A stretch of DNA of 64,000 nucleotides from the NCBI RefSeq assembly GCF_024297145.1, contig NZ_JANCTC010000012.1, forward strand, positions 87,695-151,694, in the 5' to 3' direction. The notes below the pieces were generated by a model. That model was not told the origin of the DNA and did not search any database. It saw only the letters and a program-made list of their open reading frames with translations. The stretch comes from Mesorhizobium sp. LMG 17147. Its GTDB lineage: Bacteria > Pseudomonadota > Alphaproteobacteria > Rhizobiales > Rhizobiaceae. A program made the position numbers and the translations under genes. Below are positions 43,217 to 52,349 of this stretch, in pieces. Positions within the stretch are counted from its first letter, which is position 1. Each line of letters starts with the position of its first letter.

Positions 43217-44077
43217 TCATGGTGAGGCGTCCCGTCGTTCCTTGAGTTGCTGGGCGAGGAAGTCCTTGACCGAATCGAGAACCGCGTCCCGTTCATGAGA
43301 TACGCCTGGCAGCAAATCGAAGCGCACGCGCGCACCCGCCTCCTCGAACGATCGACACAAGGCCATGAGGCGTTCCGGCCGTGTTCGCCCGGCATCGTTG
43401 GCGCCTGGCATCCAATGGGTGCTGCCTTGGACATGAGTGATTTCCCAAGTCTCCAGGTCAGCGTCGCCGACGATCATCTGGAAAGGCACTTTTGCCAGCG
43501 CTGCGGCATCGAAGGTGATGCCGAACTTCTCCGCCAGATCGCGAATGCCCACCCACCAGTCATGCGTCGGATCGAGTAAGGTCACCGAGCCTGGCGCGCC
43601 GATTGAGGCCGCCCAGAGCCTGTCGGGATGCAGGATAGCAAAACGATGCGTGAAATGCCCGCCGCCGGAAAATCCGAACATGGCAAAGCGGCTCCAATCC
43701 TGACTGTATTTGGCGCTGACCTCCTCAATCATGGCGAGCAGCACCTGATCGTAGCGTATGTTGCCCTCAAGCATATATTTGTACCCGCTGCGGGCATCAT
43801 CCCCGAGAACGCCGATCGGGAACAGCGGACACAAAACGGCGCAGCCGTTCCAGCGTCCGAACTCGGAAAACGCGTCGCGGAACCCAAGAAAAGAGGTGCG
43901 GCCGGTGCCATGAACGGCGACCATCAGGTCGACTTTGGCCCCTTCTCCAACCGCGGGAGGCACATACAGGCAGTAGTGAAAGCGCGGGTCTGATTTGGAA
44001 GCAAAGATGGCGGTCGCGCCAAGGTCATAGGTAGCGCGACCGCGATCCGCGACGGGCCCCTTGGCAACGCTTGTCAA
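43217..44077 (-). CDS. Alpha/beta hydrolase, PHB-depolymerase/feruloyl esterase-like
   Basis: A 286-residue alpha/beta hydrolase. The nucleophile elbow is 'MFGFSGGGHFTHR' with Ser137; a likely acid lies in 'MIVGDADLETWE' (near 207) and the His in 'LLPGVSHERDAV' (near 263). 'MVAVHGTGRTSF' holds the oxyanion region. No signal peptide is seen. The start is TTG at 44077, supported by AGGAG eight bases upstream. It is convergent with the polysaccharide glycosyltransferase and divergent from minC; whether it acts on an ester in the polysaccharide is unknown. Confidence 0.75.
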   Translation of the reverse strand: MTSVAKGPVADRGRATYDLGATAIFASKSDPRFHYCLYVPPAVGEGAKVDLMVAVHGTGRTSFLGFRDAFSEFGRWNGCAVLCPLFPIGVLGDDARSGYKYMLEGNIRYDQVLLAMIEEVSAKYSQDWSRFAMFGFSGGGHFTHRFAILHPDRLWAASIGAPGSVTLLDPTHDWWVGIRDLAEKFGITFDAAALAKVPFQMIVGDADLETWEITHVQGSTHWMPGANDAGRTRPERLMALCRSFEEAGARVRFDLLPGVSHERDAVLDSVKDFLAQQLKERRDASP

Positions 44078-44257
44078 ACCGATAACTCCTTAATAGGCCC
44101 GGCATTCCGACAACAATATACCGGTCGGCCGACTTCGTGAACTGGAGGCGCCTCCAGGCAGCCGCGAGGAGGACCTCGTCTTGCACCGGAAGCAGGGCGC
44201 CGGCGGGACGATCGGAGACAAAAAGAATGCCTCCGCCAACGCCTCGGGCAGCCGCCA

Positions 44258-44272
44258 TTAACTTTTCGTTAA
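44258..44272 (+). promoter_or_regulatory. CtrA-type box upstream of minC
   Basis: TTAA, seven bases (CTTTTCG) and TTAA followed by CC is a perfect CtrA consensus (TTAA-N7-TTAA), 44 bases before the minC start. A further half-site TTAACC lies at about 44289-44294. Regulation of min genes by CtrA has been reported in Sinorhizobium meliloti, so this is a good candidate for a functional site. Confidence 0.65.
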
Positions 44273-44315
44273 CCATGCCGGGCTAGCCTTAACCAATCAG
44301 TAAGGACTCGCCTCT

Positions 44316-45035
44316 GTGACCTGCGTCGCTCCCATCCAAAACAAGTCCATACGCTTTCGAGCGCGCTCGTTTGTAGCCTTCACCCTCACCCCTGAGGCCC
44401 CGCTAGGGGAATGGCTGCAAAGCCTCGATCACTGGACCGAAAACTCTCCCGGCTTCTTTGCCGGCCGCCCGGTTGTGCTCGATCTGACTATGTTCAAGCC
44501 CGAGGTGGGCGAGATGCGGGATCTGGTCTCACAACTCGCGGAGCGCGGGATTCGCATTTACGCGATCGAGGCCGATGGCAACGTTGCTCTTGATGCCGAT
44601 CTGCCGCCGCTCCTCGTTGGCACCAAGGAGGCCACCGCTGATACGCTTTACGCGCAGCCGAACCCGAAGGCCGCCGCTGAGGCCAAGACGAAAGAGCCGC
44701 AGGCGCCGAACTCATTGATGATCAAGGCACCGATCCGCTCCGGCCAGTCGATCTTTCACCCCGATGGCGACGTGGTCATTGTCGGCTCCGTCAGTTCCGG
44801 ATCCGAGATCATCGCCGGAGGATCGATCCACGTCTACGGCACGTTGCGTGGACGTGCGTTCGCCGGCGCCACGGGAAATCCCGCAGCTCGCATCTTTTGC
44901 CGGAAAAATGAAGCCGAACTTCTGGCGGTAGACGGCTGGTACCGCACCGCCGAGGAGATGGACGCCTCCTCGCGAGGAAGGCCGGTACAGGCCTTTCTCG
45001 AGGACGGCGCACTTTGCGTCGCACCGCTCAACTAA
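44316..45035 (+). CDS. minC: Septum site-determining protein MinC
   Basis: A 239-residue FtsZ inhibitor. The N-terminal domain ('IRFRARSFVAFTLTPEAPLG', 'VVLDLTMFKPE') inhibits FtsZ assembly. A Pro/Lys/Ala linker (about 110-135) leads to the C-terminal beta-helix ('IRSGQSIFHPDGDVVIVGSV', 'EIIAGGSIHVYGTLRGRAFA') that binds MinD. The start is GTG at 44316 with AAGGA upstream. First gene of minCDE; the CtrA box before it suggests cell-cycle-timed expression. Confidence 0.93.
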   Translation: MTCVAPIQNKSIRFRARSFVAFTLTPEAPLGEWLQSLDHWTENSPGFFAGRPVVLDLTMFKPEVGEMRDLVSQLAERGIRIYAIEADGNVALDADLPPLLVGTKEATADTLYAQPNPKAAAEAKTKEPQAPNSLMIKAPIRSGQSIFHPDGDVVIVGSVSSGSEIIAGGSIHVYGTLRGRAFAGATGNPAARIFCRKNEAELLAVDGWYRTAEEMDASSRGRPVQAFLEDGALCVAPLN

Positions 45036-45054
45036 CAACATTGGAGGCACAAAT

Positions 45055-45870
45055 ATGGGCAAGGTAGTGGTTGTCACATCCGGCAAAGGGGGTGTCGGAA
45101 AGACGACCTCGACGGCCGCTCTCGGCGCCGCGGTCGCGAAAACCGGCAAGCGGGTGGCCCTCGTCGACTTCGATGTCGGCCTGCGCAACCTCGATCTGAT
45201 CATGGGCGCCGAGCGGCGCGTTGTTTTCGATATCGTCAATGTCATTCAGGGAACCGCCAAGCTCTCGCAGGCGCTGATCCGTGACAAGCGGCTCGAAACG
45301 CTGTTCCTGCTGCCGGCCTCGCAAACGCGCGACAAGGATGCTCTCACCGAGGAAGGCGTCGCCGATGTCATCGACAAGCTGCGCTCGGTTTTCGACTACG
45401 TCTTCTGCGACAGCCCGGCCGGCATAGAGCGGGGCGCGCAACTTGCCATGCGCTTTGCCGACGAGGCGGTAATCGTCACCAACCCGGAAGTGAGCTCGGT
45501 CCGCGATTCCGATCGCATCATCGGCCTGCTCGACTCCAGGACGATGAAAGCAGAGCAAGGTGAATCGATTGCCAAACACGTCCTCGTCACGCGCTACGAC
45601 GCTGCCCGCGCTGCCCGCGGCGAGATGCTCAGCATTGATGACGTTCTCGAGATCCTGTCCACGCCTCTGCTGGGAATAATTCCCGAGAGCCAGGACGTGC
45701 TGCGCGCATCCAATGTGGGCGCGCCGGTTACGCTCAGCGAAAACACCAACCCCGCCGCACGCGCCTATATCGACGCGGCAAGAAGACTCGAGGGCGAGGA
45801 CCTGCCGGTCATTCTGCCTTTCGAACGGAGGGGCCTCCTCGACCGGCTGTTGGGAAGGAGGGCAGCATGA
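45055..45870 (+). CDS. minD: Septum site-determining ATPase MinD
   Basis: A 271-residue deviant Walker A ATPase ('SGKGGVGKTTSTA', the motif at 9-18) that binds membrane in the ATP state and carries MinC. Further segments are 'VDFDVGLRNLDLIMG', 'CDSPAGIERGAQLAM' and 'LLDSRTMKAEQ'. The end 'RRGLLDRLLGRRAA' is the amphipathic membrane-targeting helix. It starts 19 bases after minC and overlaps minE by four bases. Confidence 0.96.
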   Translation: MGKVVVVTSGKGGVGKTTSTAALGAAVAKTGKRVALVDFDVGLRNLDLIMGAERRVVFDIVNVIQGTAKLSQALIRDKRLETLFLLPASQTRDKDALTEEGVADVIDKLRSVFDYVFCDSPAGIERGAQLAMRFADEAVIVTNPEVSSVRDSDRIIGLLDSRTMKAEQGESIAKHVLVTRYDAARAARGEMLSIDDVLEILSTPLLGIIPESQDVLRASNVGAPVTLSENTNPAARAYIDAARRLEGEDLPVILPFERRGLLDRLLGRRAA

Positions 45871-46139
45871 ACCTGCTCGATATCTTCAAGCGCCGCGGCA
45901 GCGCGCCCGTGGCGCGCGAGCGCTTGCAACTGCTGTTGGCCTACGAGCGTCGAAGCCGCAACCAGCCCGATCTCGTCTCCGTGTTGCGCGAGGAGATCAT
46001 GGCGGTGATCGCCCGGCATGTTCAGGTCGACCAGGATTTCCTGCAGGTAAGCATGGATCACGGCGAAACGACGTCGAGATTGGAGATCGACATCCAGATC
46101 CCCAACAAAGTCGCAATGCCCATGGCCGCGGCGTTCTAA
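45867..46139 (+). CDS. minE: Cell division topological specificity factor MinE
   Basis: A 90-residue MinE of usual length. The N-terminal 'MNLLDIFKRRGSAPVARERL' is the membrane-binding and MinD-contact segment, 'LQLLLAYERR' the anti-MinCD helix, and the C-terminal half ('EEIMAVIARHVQVDQDFLQV', 'LEIDIQIPNKV') the dimeric topology domain. Its ATG overlaps the minD stop (ATGA). It stimulates MinD ATPase so that MinCD leaves mid-cell. Confidence 0.95.
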   Translation: MNLLDIFKRRGSAPVARERLQLLLAYERRSRNQPDLVSVLREEIMAVIARHVQVDQDFLQVSMDHGETTSRLEIDIQIPNKVAMPMAAAF

Positions 46140-46256
46140 CGAAACCCTCCAGTCAGGGCTTGCGTCGGCTGCTGCCGAAATTGCGGCGCCGTGGTTGGTG
46201 TGCTTGAGCCGGTCGCCGGCAAGTTCTCGCAATTCGAGGACAATAACCACTCCCTC

Positions 46257-46290
46257 ACCAAAACCCCGCGGCCGTTTCCAGCCGCGGGGC
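46257..46290 (-). terminator. Rho-independent terminator of the arabinoside ABC operon
   Basis: Inverted repeat CCCCGCGGC (46264-46272) and GCCGCGGGG (46281-46289) with an eight-base loop. Read on the minus strand, the second arm is followed by TTTT, and the stem lies about 30 bases after the stop of the binding-protein gene at 46320. It may also stop the minCDE message from the other side, although no T run is seen in that direction. Confidence 0.7.
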
Positions 46291-46319
46291 GCCTTGGGAG
46301 GGCCTTTCGAAATCCGTGA

Positions 46320-47639
46320 TCAAATGTTGGCGAGCAATTCGTTGACGCGGCTTTCCATGTCGGCAAGGGCGGTGTCGACGTCCTTCTGGCCACTGATTGC
46401 TGCACTCATCTCTTCGCCGATAATGTCCTGGATCGCAAACTGACGCTGTACGGCGGACGGCAGCGGCTTGCCGAGATCAGCGACGGCAGAGATCGTGTTG
46501 CGATGCGGCAGTGCCTTGAAGGCGTCCGAGGTGATGACGGCCTTGTAGGCCGGCAAGTGGCCGGTGCGCGACCATTCGAAGTCGTTGTCGGCGAAGAACT
46601 TCAGGAATCTACCGATAGCCGCGATCTGTTCAGGCGTGCGGTCTTTCTGCGAAACGGCCCAGGTGTGGCCGTCGGCATATTGCGCATGGGCGCCGCCAAA
46701 CAGCTGCGGATACGGATAGACCGCATATCCGCCCTTGTTGAGCGCCGTCCCCTTGGTCTCGGACTGGGCGTTGTAATCGCCGACCACCCAGGTGCCGTTG
46801 AGGTGGACGCCACCCTCGCCGGCAAGGAAGGCGTTGATCGAGCCGCCATAGTCGAGATCCTTGGTGGTGTAGCCCTTCTCGAAGATCGCCTTGTACATCT
46901 CGACGACCTTCCTGGCTTCCGGCGTATTCAATTTCACGTGCTTCGGATCGGCAAAGAAATCGGAATCCTGCTGGAAAAGATAGGTGTAGAGGTTGCGTGT
47001 GTAGAGTGCAGTCTCATTGGCCAGGTTCTGGACGAAATAAGGCTTGCCCGTCTTCTGCTTGAACTGTTCGGCCTGGGCGAGCAGTTCCTCGGGCGACTTT
47101 GGAAAAATCGGCGTGCCGTCGGCATTGACGAGGCCGGCTTGTTTGAAAAGATCCATGTTGACGTGATAGAGCATCGTCCAGCTGTCGGTCGGCAGGCCAT
47201 AGATCTTGCCGTCTTTGGTGGCGCCATTGCGTGCCGCGTCGGTGAAAGCGTCGGGTGTCACGCCGACCGACTTCAAGAGATCGTCGAGCGGCATCAACAG
47301 GCCCTTCGACTGATAATCCGACAGTACGGATTCATGGATCGTGACGATGTCCGGAGCGTCGCCTGAAGCGAACTGGGCGGTCAGCTGATCATAGCCGGGC
47401 CATTCCACGGTGGTGACGTTGACGTGGACATCGGGATTGTCGGCGTTGAACTTGTTGATCAGCGAGGTAATGATGCCGCATTCGCCAACGGCCTTGGTGG
47501 CATCGGTGTTGGTGCCGAAATCAGCATCGCAGGCGCCGAAAAAGCGCTGCACGCTCAGTTCCGTGGCCGCAAAGCTTGGAGCTGCGAGCAGCATTGCGCC
47601 CGCAGAGACTGCGGCAAACAGTATTTTCTTCAGTTTCAT
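46320..47639 (-). CDS. Sugar ABC transporter periplasmic binding protein
   Basis: A 439-residue family 1 solute-binding protein. A signal peptide covers about residues 1-24 ('MKLKKILFAAVSAGAMLLAA', cleavage after SFA-A). Family features are 'INKFNADNPDVHVNVTTVEW', 'QFASGDAPDIVTIHESVLSD' and 'GEGGVHLNGTWVVGDYNAQ'. GGAGGAACTGAT precedes the ATG. It is the last gene of the operon, 94 bases after the second permease, where a binding protein is more often first. Association with a GH51 arabinofuranosidase suggests arabinose or an arabino-oligosaccharide as ligand. Confidence 0.88.
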   Translation of the reverse strand: MKLKKILFAAVSAGAMLLAAPSFAATELSVQRFFGACDADFGTNTDATKAVGECGIITSLINKFNADNPDVHVNVTTVEWPGYDQLTAQFASGDAPDIVTIHESVLSDYQSKGLLMPLDDLLKSVGVTPDAFTDAARNGATKDGKIYGLPTDSWTMLYHVNMDLFKQAGLVNADGTPIFPKSPEELLAQAEQFKQKTGKPYFVQNLANETALYTRNLYTYLFQQDSDFFADPKHVKLNTPEARKVVEMYKAIFEKGYTTKDLDYGGSINAFLAGEGGVHLNGTWVVGDYNAQSETKGTALNKGGYAVYPYPQLFGGAHAQYADGHTWAVSQKDRTPEQIAAIGRFLKFFADNDFEWSRTGHLPAYKAVITSDAFKALPHRNTISAVADLGKPLPSAVQRQFAIQDIIGEEMSAAISGQKDVDTALADMESRVNELLANI

Positions 47640-47733
47640 ATCAGTTCCTCCTACTGAGTTTCCGCCGCTCCACCCTGGATTGGCTTTCGTGCTTCAATCG
47701 CTGCGCATTCCCCCGGCCGTCAGGCTATCTTCG

Positions 47734-48579
47734 TTATCTCACCGCAGCGCCGGAGACCGCCGTGACGATGTATTTCTGGAAGAACAGGTAGACGATCAGG
47801 ATCGGGGCACCGGCGAACACCGCCTGCGCCATCAGGAAGCCGATGCCTTCGGACTGGGCGAAATTGGTCTGAGTCGAGGCCATGCCGACCGTCAGCGTGA
47901 ACATGTCCTTCCTCGTCGCCGAAATCAGCGGCCAGAAGTAGTCGTTCCACGCGCCGAGAAAGGTGAAGATGCCAAGCGTCGCCTGCGCAGGCAGCGTGAG
48001 CGGCAGAAGCACCTTCCAGAAAATCCTGAGCCGGCTGGCGTTATCGAGCATGGCGGCTTCGTCCAGCTCCTTCGGGATGGCCTTGAAATACTGGGTCATC
48101 AGGAAGACGCCGAACGGAGCCGAAAGGCCCGGCAGAATGAGCCCTTGATAGGTGTTGTGGAACTTCAGCATGCTGAAGATCTGGTGGCGGGCGACAAGCA
48201 CCGCCTGTTCCGGAACCGCCAGGCCGAACAGCACGATCACGAACAGCACATCTCGGCCGGGGAAATTCAGCCGTGCAAAGCCGTAGCCGGCGAGCGACGA
48301 CAGGATCAACGTGCCGAGCGTCAATCCGCCCGAGACGATGATGCTGTTGCGCACCCAAATGAACACCGACGAGGTGCCGACGGTGTTGATGTAGTTCTTC
48401 AGCGTATAGGGCGCGTGAAACACCGAATTCGGATCGGCCATCAGCTCCGTATTGTCCTTAAGCGACAGGCCGATGACCCACAGAACCGGCGCGATCATGA
48501 CGATCGAAAGCAGGATGACCAGGGCCAATAACAAATGGTCGCCAAATGCCCGGCCCTCGATGGAAGCTGTGGCGCTCAT
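47734..48579 (-). CDS. Sugar ABC transporter permease (MalG type)
   Basis: A 281-residue permease of the MalG group with six helices. It begins 'MSATASIEGRAFGDHLLLAL' and contains the ATPase-contact loop 'PKELDEAAMLDNASRLRIFW' with the EAA motif. 'LGAWNDYFWPLI' is a typical closing helix segment. ATG 48579 follows AGGGGAGACC and overlaps the stop of the MalF-type gene by four bases. Confidence 0.9.
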   Translation of the reverse strand: MSATASIEGRAFGDHLLLALVILLSIVMIAPVLWVIGLSLKDNTELMADPNSVFHAPYTLKNYINTVGTSSVFIWVRNSIIVSGGLTLGTLILSSLAGYGFARLNFPGRDVLFVIVLFGLAVPEQAVLVARHQIFSMLKFHNTYQGLILPGLSAPFGVFLMTQYFKAIPKELDEAAMLDNASRLRIFWKVLLPLTLPAQATLGIFTFLGAWNDYFWPLISATRKDMFTLTVGMASTQTNFAQSEGIGFLMAQAVFAGAPILIVYLFFQKYIVTAVSGAAVR

Positions 48580-49511
48580 GCCTGGTCTCCCCTGCTGCGC
48601 GTCACCAGGTACTGGGCCATGGCCGCGACCAGGATGAGGATGAACAGGATTTCCGATGCCGCGGCGCCCAGGCCGAGATCCCAGCGACGGAATGCGGTAT
48701 CGTAGATGTAGAGCACGATCGGCTTGGTCAGGTTGTTCGGACCGCCGCGCGTCATCAGCCAGGCCTGGCCGAACAGCTGGAATTGCAGCACGATCTGGAT
48801 GATGATCACCAGGATGAAGGTCCGCTTGATCGACGGCAGCGTGATCGAGCGTAGCGTCTGCCAGCGGTTGGCGTTGTCCAGCGCTGCCGCCTCGTAAATA
48901 TCCTGTGGAATCTGCTGAAGCGCCGAGAGAAAGAGCATCATCGGCAGGCCGATGCACCACCAGATGGTGGCAATGGCGATGCCGATCATCGCAAGGCTGG
49001 GGTCGGAAATGAAGGCCGGTGCGGTTGCGCCGAACCATCCGTAGATCGTTGACAGCAGCCCGACATTCGGAATGAAGACGATGCGCCAGATCAGCGTGAC
49101 GATGGTGACCGACAGCACCGACGAGGAAAAGAACAGCGTCCGCAAAACCGCGGCAGTGCGCGTGCGGCGGTTGAGGCAAAGCGCCAGGAAAAGGCCGATC
49201 AGCGCCAGCGTCGGCACCGTCAGAAGCGCGAAGTAGAAGGTGTTCCAGATCGATTGCAGGAAGACCTTGTCGTGATACAGCCTGGCGTAATTGCCGAGAC
49301 CGACAAAATTTCCGGACGAAAACGTGTCGGCCTTGTGGAAACTCAGCCACATCCCCCAGAGCAGCGGGAAGAGCAGCAGCGTGGTGAAGAAGAACAAGAA
49401 TGGCGCAACGAAAATGAAGTTTCGCCATTGCGGCGCATAGATGTCGGCGGTAGGGGCTCTGACGCCGACAGCAAGCGTCGCGGTCGGGGACGTCGCCAGC
49501 CGGTCAACCAT
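48576..49511 (-). CDS. Sugar ABC transporter permease (MalF type)
   Basis: A 311-residue permease of the MalF/UgpA group. Six helices begin with 'FIFVAPFLFFFTTLLLFPLL'. The EAA loop is 'PQDIYEAAALDNANRWQTLR', and 'FGQAWLMTRGGPNNLTKPIV' is typical of the family. ATG 49511 is chosen for GGGAGG six bases upstream and because the ATPase stop lies one base before it (TGAGATG). Confidence 0.9.
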   Translation of the reverse strand: MVDRLATSPTATLAVGVRAPTADIYAPQWRNFIFVAPFLFFFTTLLLFPLLWGMWLSFHKADTFSSGNFVGLGNYARLYHDKVFLQSIWNTFYFALLTVPTLALIGLFLALCLNRRTRTAAVLRTLFFSSSVLSVTIVTLIWRIVFIPNVGLLSTIYGWFGATAPAFISDPSLAMIGIAIATIWWCIGLPMMLFLSALQQIPQDIYEAAALDNANRWQTLRSITLPSIKRTFILVIIIQIVLQFQLFGQAWLMTRGGPNNLTKPIVLYIYDTAFRRWDLGLGAAASEILFILILVAAMAQYLVTRSRGDQA

Positions 49512-49512
49512 C

Positions 49513-50604
49513 TCAGGCCTCCCTCGCATGCCAGGCGCGGCCGGTCTCGTTGAACAGATGCGATTTCTGGCCGTCGAAGGCGAGCCCGATTCTGTCGCCG
49601 ACGGCGACGCGGCTGTTGCCGGCATCGGAGCCGACGATCTGCTGGCCATCGCCCAGCCGCGCGTAGATCAGGGTGCGTTCGCCGAGCCGCTCGAGCACAT
49701 CGACGACGCCGTCGGCATTGCCCTGTCCGGCGGCAACGATGCGCACGTCTTCCGAACGGATGCCGAAAGTGTAGTTGTCATCGGTCAATTGGCTGGAGGC
49801 GATCTCGGTCTGCACCGAGATGCCGTCCGCAAATCTGGCCGTGGCGTTCTTGCCCGATCTGTCGAGTGTCGCATCGACGAAGTTCATCGCCGGCGCACCG
49901 ACGAAACCCGCGACGAATTTGGTCGCCGGGCGCTCATAGATCTCCATCGGGGTACCGATCTGGTCGATCTTGCGATTGTTCATGACGACAATACGGTCGG
50001 CCAGCGTCATTGCCTCGACCTGGTCGTGGGTGACGAAGATCATCGTCGATTGCAGCCGCTGGTGAAGCTGGGCAAGCTCGATGCGGGTTCGGGTGCGCAG
50101 CGCCGCATCGAGATTGGAGAGCGGCTCGTCGAACAGGAAGGCCTTCGGCTCCTTGACGATCGCACGGCCGATCGCAACGCGCTGCCGCTGACCGCCGGAG
50201 AGCTGGCCCGGCTTGCGATCGAGCAGATGCGGCATTTCGAGGATGCGGGCGGCTTCGTTGATGCGCGCCTCGATGACCTTGCCTGGTACGCCGATATTCG
50301 CAAGGCCGAAGGCCATGTTGTCGCGCACCGTCATATGCGGATAAAGCGCATAGGACTGGAACACCATCGCAATGCCGCGCTTGCCCGGCGGCAGATGATC
50401 GATGCGCTCGTTGTTGATGGCAATCTCGCCGCTATCGACAGCTTCAAGACCGGCGATCATCCGAAGAAGCGTCGATTTTCCGCAGCCGGACGGCCCCAGG
50501 AACACGATGAATTCGCGTGCCCTTATGGAGAGCGACAGATGATCCAGCACCGTCATGGCACCGAACTGCTTGCTCACGTTCCTGATCTCGATATCGGCCG
50601 TCAC
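49513..50604 (-). CDS. Sugar ABC transporter ATPase (MalK/UgpC type)
   Basis: A 363-residue ATPase. Walker A 'GPSGCGKSTLLRM', Q-loop 'VFQSYALYP', signature 'LSGGQRQRVAIGR' and Walker B 'AFLFDEPLSNLDA' are intact. The C-terminal 120 residues are the OB-type MalK regulatory domain ('VAGFVGAPAMNFVD', 'GIRSEDVRI'). The start is GTG at 50604 with GGAG seven bases upstream. It follows the arabinofuranosidase gene by 49 bases and powers the two permeases encoded downstream. Confidence 0.92.
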   Translation of the reverse strand: MTADIEIRNVSKQFGAMTVLDHLSLSIRAREFIVFLGPSGCGKSTLLRMIAGLEAVDSGEIAINNERIDHLPPGKRGIAMVFQSYALYPHMTVRDNMAFGLANIGVPGKVIEARINEAARILEMPHLLDRKPGQLSGGQRQRVAIGRAIVKEPKAFLFDEPLSNLDAALRTRTRIELAQLHQRLQSTMIFVTHDQVEAMTLADRIVVMNNRKIDQIGTPMEIYERPATKFVAGFVGAPAMNFVDATLDRSGKNATARFADGISVQTEIASSQLTDDNYTFGIRSEDVRIVAAGQGNADGVVDVLERLGERTLIYARLGDGQQIVGSDAGNSRVAVGDRIGLAFDGQKSHLFNETGRAWHAREA

Positions 50605-50653
50605 GTCGACGCTCCTCCTCAGCGTTTGCGCTTTCTCGATGATCCGCCCGAAC

Positions 50654-52165
50654 TCAGAGCCTCAGGCGTATGAACTGGTAGGAATACGCCGGCAGCGACA
50701 GGTTTAGTTTGCCGCCGGCGACTGCGGCGCCCTCACCCTTCCTGGGGCTGACATTGCCAGGGTTTTCGGCCGAATTGACGGCTTTCAGATCGGCGTGTGC
50801 CATCACCTGGTGATCGACGATCTCCGCCGCGCCGAAGCCGGAGAGGTCGACCACTGTTTCGATTGCCTCGCTCGAATGGCGGTTGACGGCGAAGAAGGTG
50901 ACGTGGCCGGTTTGCCTGTCGTGCACGCCGGCAACATCGACATAGGCGACGTCGCCCGCAACGCTGGATCTGTAGGTCGGGCTTTCCACCTTGAGATCCA
51001 GCGCATTGCCGCGGCCGTAGTTGGAAGCAAACAGATACGGATAAAAAATCGTCTGCCGCCATGCCGGGCCATTCGGAACGGTCATGATCGGCGCGATGAC
51101 GTTGACCAGTTGTGCCAGGCAGGCGATCTTGACGACGTCGGAACGGCGGATGAAGGTGTTGAGGATCAGGCCGACCTGCAGCACATCCTCGAAATTATAG
51201 ATGTCTTCGAGCAACGGCGGGGCGAACGGCCAACCGTCGCTGCCGCCGAGTATCTTCTTGTCCTGTTCCTTGGAATGGTACCAGACGTTCCATTCGTCGA
51301 ACGAGATGTAAACCTGCTTGTTGGAGCGCTTCTTGGCCTTGATATAGTCGATGACGCCGGCGACCGAGACAATGTAGGCGTCGAGCTTTTCGCTCATGGC
51401 GAGATAGTTCGGAGCGTCGTTGGCTTCGTTGTCGAAATACATGTGCAGCGAGATGTAGTCGACCTCGTTGTAGGTATGGTCGAGAACCGTCGCTTCCCAT
51501 TCAGGGTAGGTGGGCATCTTGGCGTTCGAAGAGCCGCAGACCACCAGTTCGAGTGACTTGGAGAAGGCGCGCATGGCCTTGGCCGTCTCATGCGCCAGGC
51601 GGCCATACTCGTCCGCGGTCTTGTGGCCGATCTGCCAGGGGCCATCCATTTCATTGCCGAGGCACCAGAGCTTGACGTCGAAGGGCTCCTTGCGGCCGTT
51701 GGCGATGCGCCTGTCGCTCCATTTGCTGCCGCCGGGATGGTTGGCATACTCCAGAAGGTTGCGGGCTTCGTCGAGACCGCGCGAGCCGAGATTGACGGCA
51801 AGCATCATCTCGGTGTTGGCGCAGGTGCACCAATCGGCAAATTCATGCAGGCCGACTTCGTTGCTTTCCGATGTGTGCCAGGCAAGGTCGAGGCGGACTG
51901 GGCGCTGTTCCTTGGGGCCAATGCCGTCTTCCCAATTGTAGGCCGAGACGAAATTGCCGCCGGGATAGCGCACAATCGGAACATTGAGTTCCCTGACGAG
52001 ATCGATGACGTCCTGACGCATGCCGTTGGCATCCGCTGTCGGATGGCCGGGCTCATAGATGCCGGTGTAAACTGCCCGCCCCAGATGCTCGATGAAGGAT
52101 CCGTAGAGCCTCGGATCGATTTCCGAGACAACATAATGCGGATGAGCCGTAACGGCTGCCTTCAT
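50654..52165 (-). CDS. abfA: GH51 alpha-L-arabinofuranosidase
   Basis: A 503-residue family GH51 enzyme that releases L-arabinose from arabinans, arabinoxylan or plant glycoproteins, without a signal peptide and so acting on imported oligosaccharides. Signature segments: 'YGSFIEHLGRAVYTGIYEPG', 'YPGGNFVSAYNWEDGIGP', the acid/base in 'KLWCLGNEMDGPWQIGH' and the nucleophile in 'YISFDEWNVWYH'. Preceded by GGGAGGA. It lies between the ArsR-type regulator and the sugar ABC genes in one operon, with a perfect palindrome at 52192-52207 in front. Confidence 0.93.
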   Translation of the reverse strand: MKAAVTAHPHYVVSEIDPRLYGSFIEHLGRAVYTGIYEPGHPTADANGMRQDVIDLVRELNVPIVRYPGGNFVSAYNWEDGIGPKEQRPVRLDLAWHTSESNEVGLHEFADWCTCANTEMMLAVNLGSRGLDEARNLLEYANHPGGSKWSDRRIANGRKEPFDVKLWCLGNEMDGPWQIGHKTADEYGRLAHETAKAMRAFSKSLELVVCGSSNAKMPTYPEWEATVLDHTYNEVDYISLHMYFDNEANDAPNYLAMSEKLDAYIVSVAGVIDYIKAKKRSNKQVYISFDEWNVWYHSKEQDKKILGGSDGWPFAPPLLEDIYNFEDVLQVGLILNTFIRRSDVVKIACLAQLVNVIAPIMTVPNGPAWRQTIFYPYLFASNYGRGNALDLKVESPTYRSSVAGDVAYVDVAGVHDRQTGHVTFFAVNRHSSEAIETVVDLSGFGAAEIVDHQVMAHADLKAVNSAENPGNVSPRKGEGAAVAGGKLNLSLPAYSYQFIRLRL

Positions 52166-52191
52166 GCATTCCTCCCATCGATATCAAAAAT

Positions 52192-52207
52192 GATGATTTA
52201 AATCATC
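52192..52207. promoter_or_regulatory. Palindromic operator candidate before abfA
   Basis: GATGATTTAAATCATC is a perfect 16-base palindrome, flanked on each side by a GATATCAAA copy (about 52180 and 52214). A related palindrome, TGATTTAATCA, lies before the regulator gene. Shared core TGATT(T)AAATCA-like half-sites suggest both are bound by the ArsR-type regulator of the operon. Confidence 0.6.
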
Positions 52208-52349
52208 TTGCCAGATATCAAAGCGGGATTGACAGCCCTTCGTCAAGCCAAAATACCCAAATGTAGGACAATTAGACGAACGCTTTGGCGCGGCAGAAAG
52301 CCAGCTAGTTGAAATTGCTAAGTTATCTTCAGAACCCGGTTTCATGATA

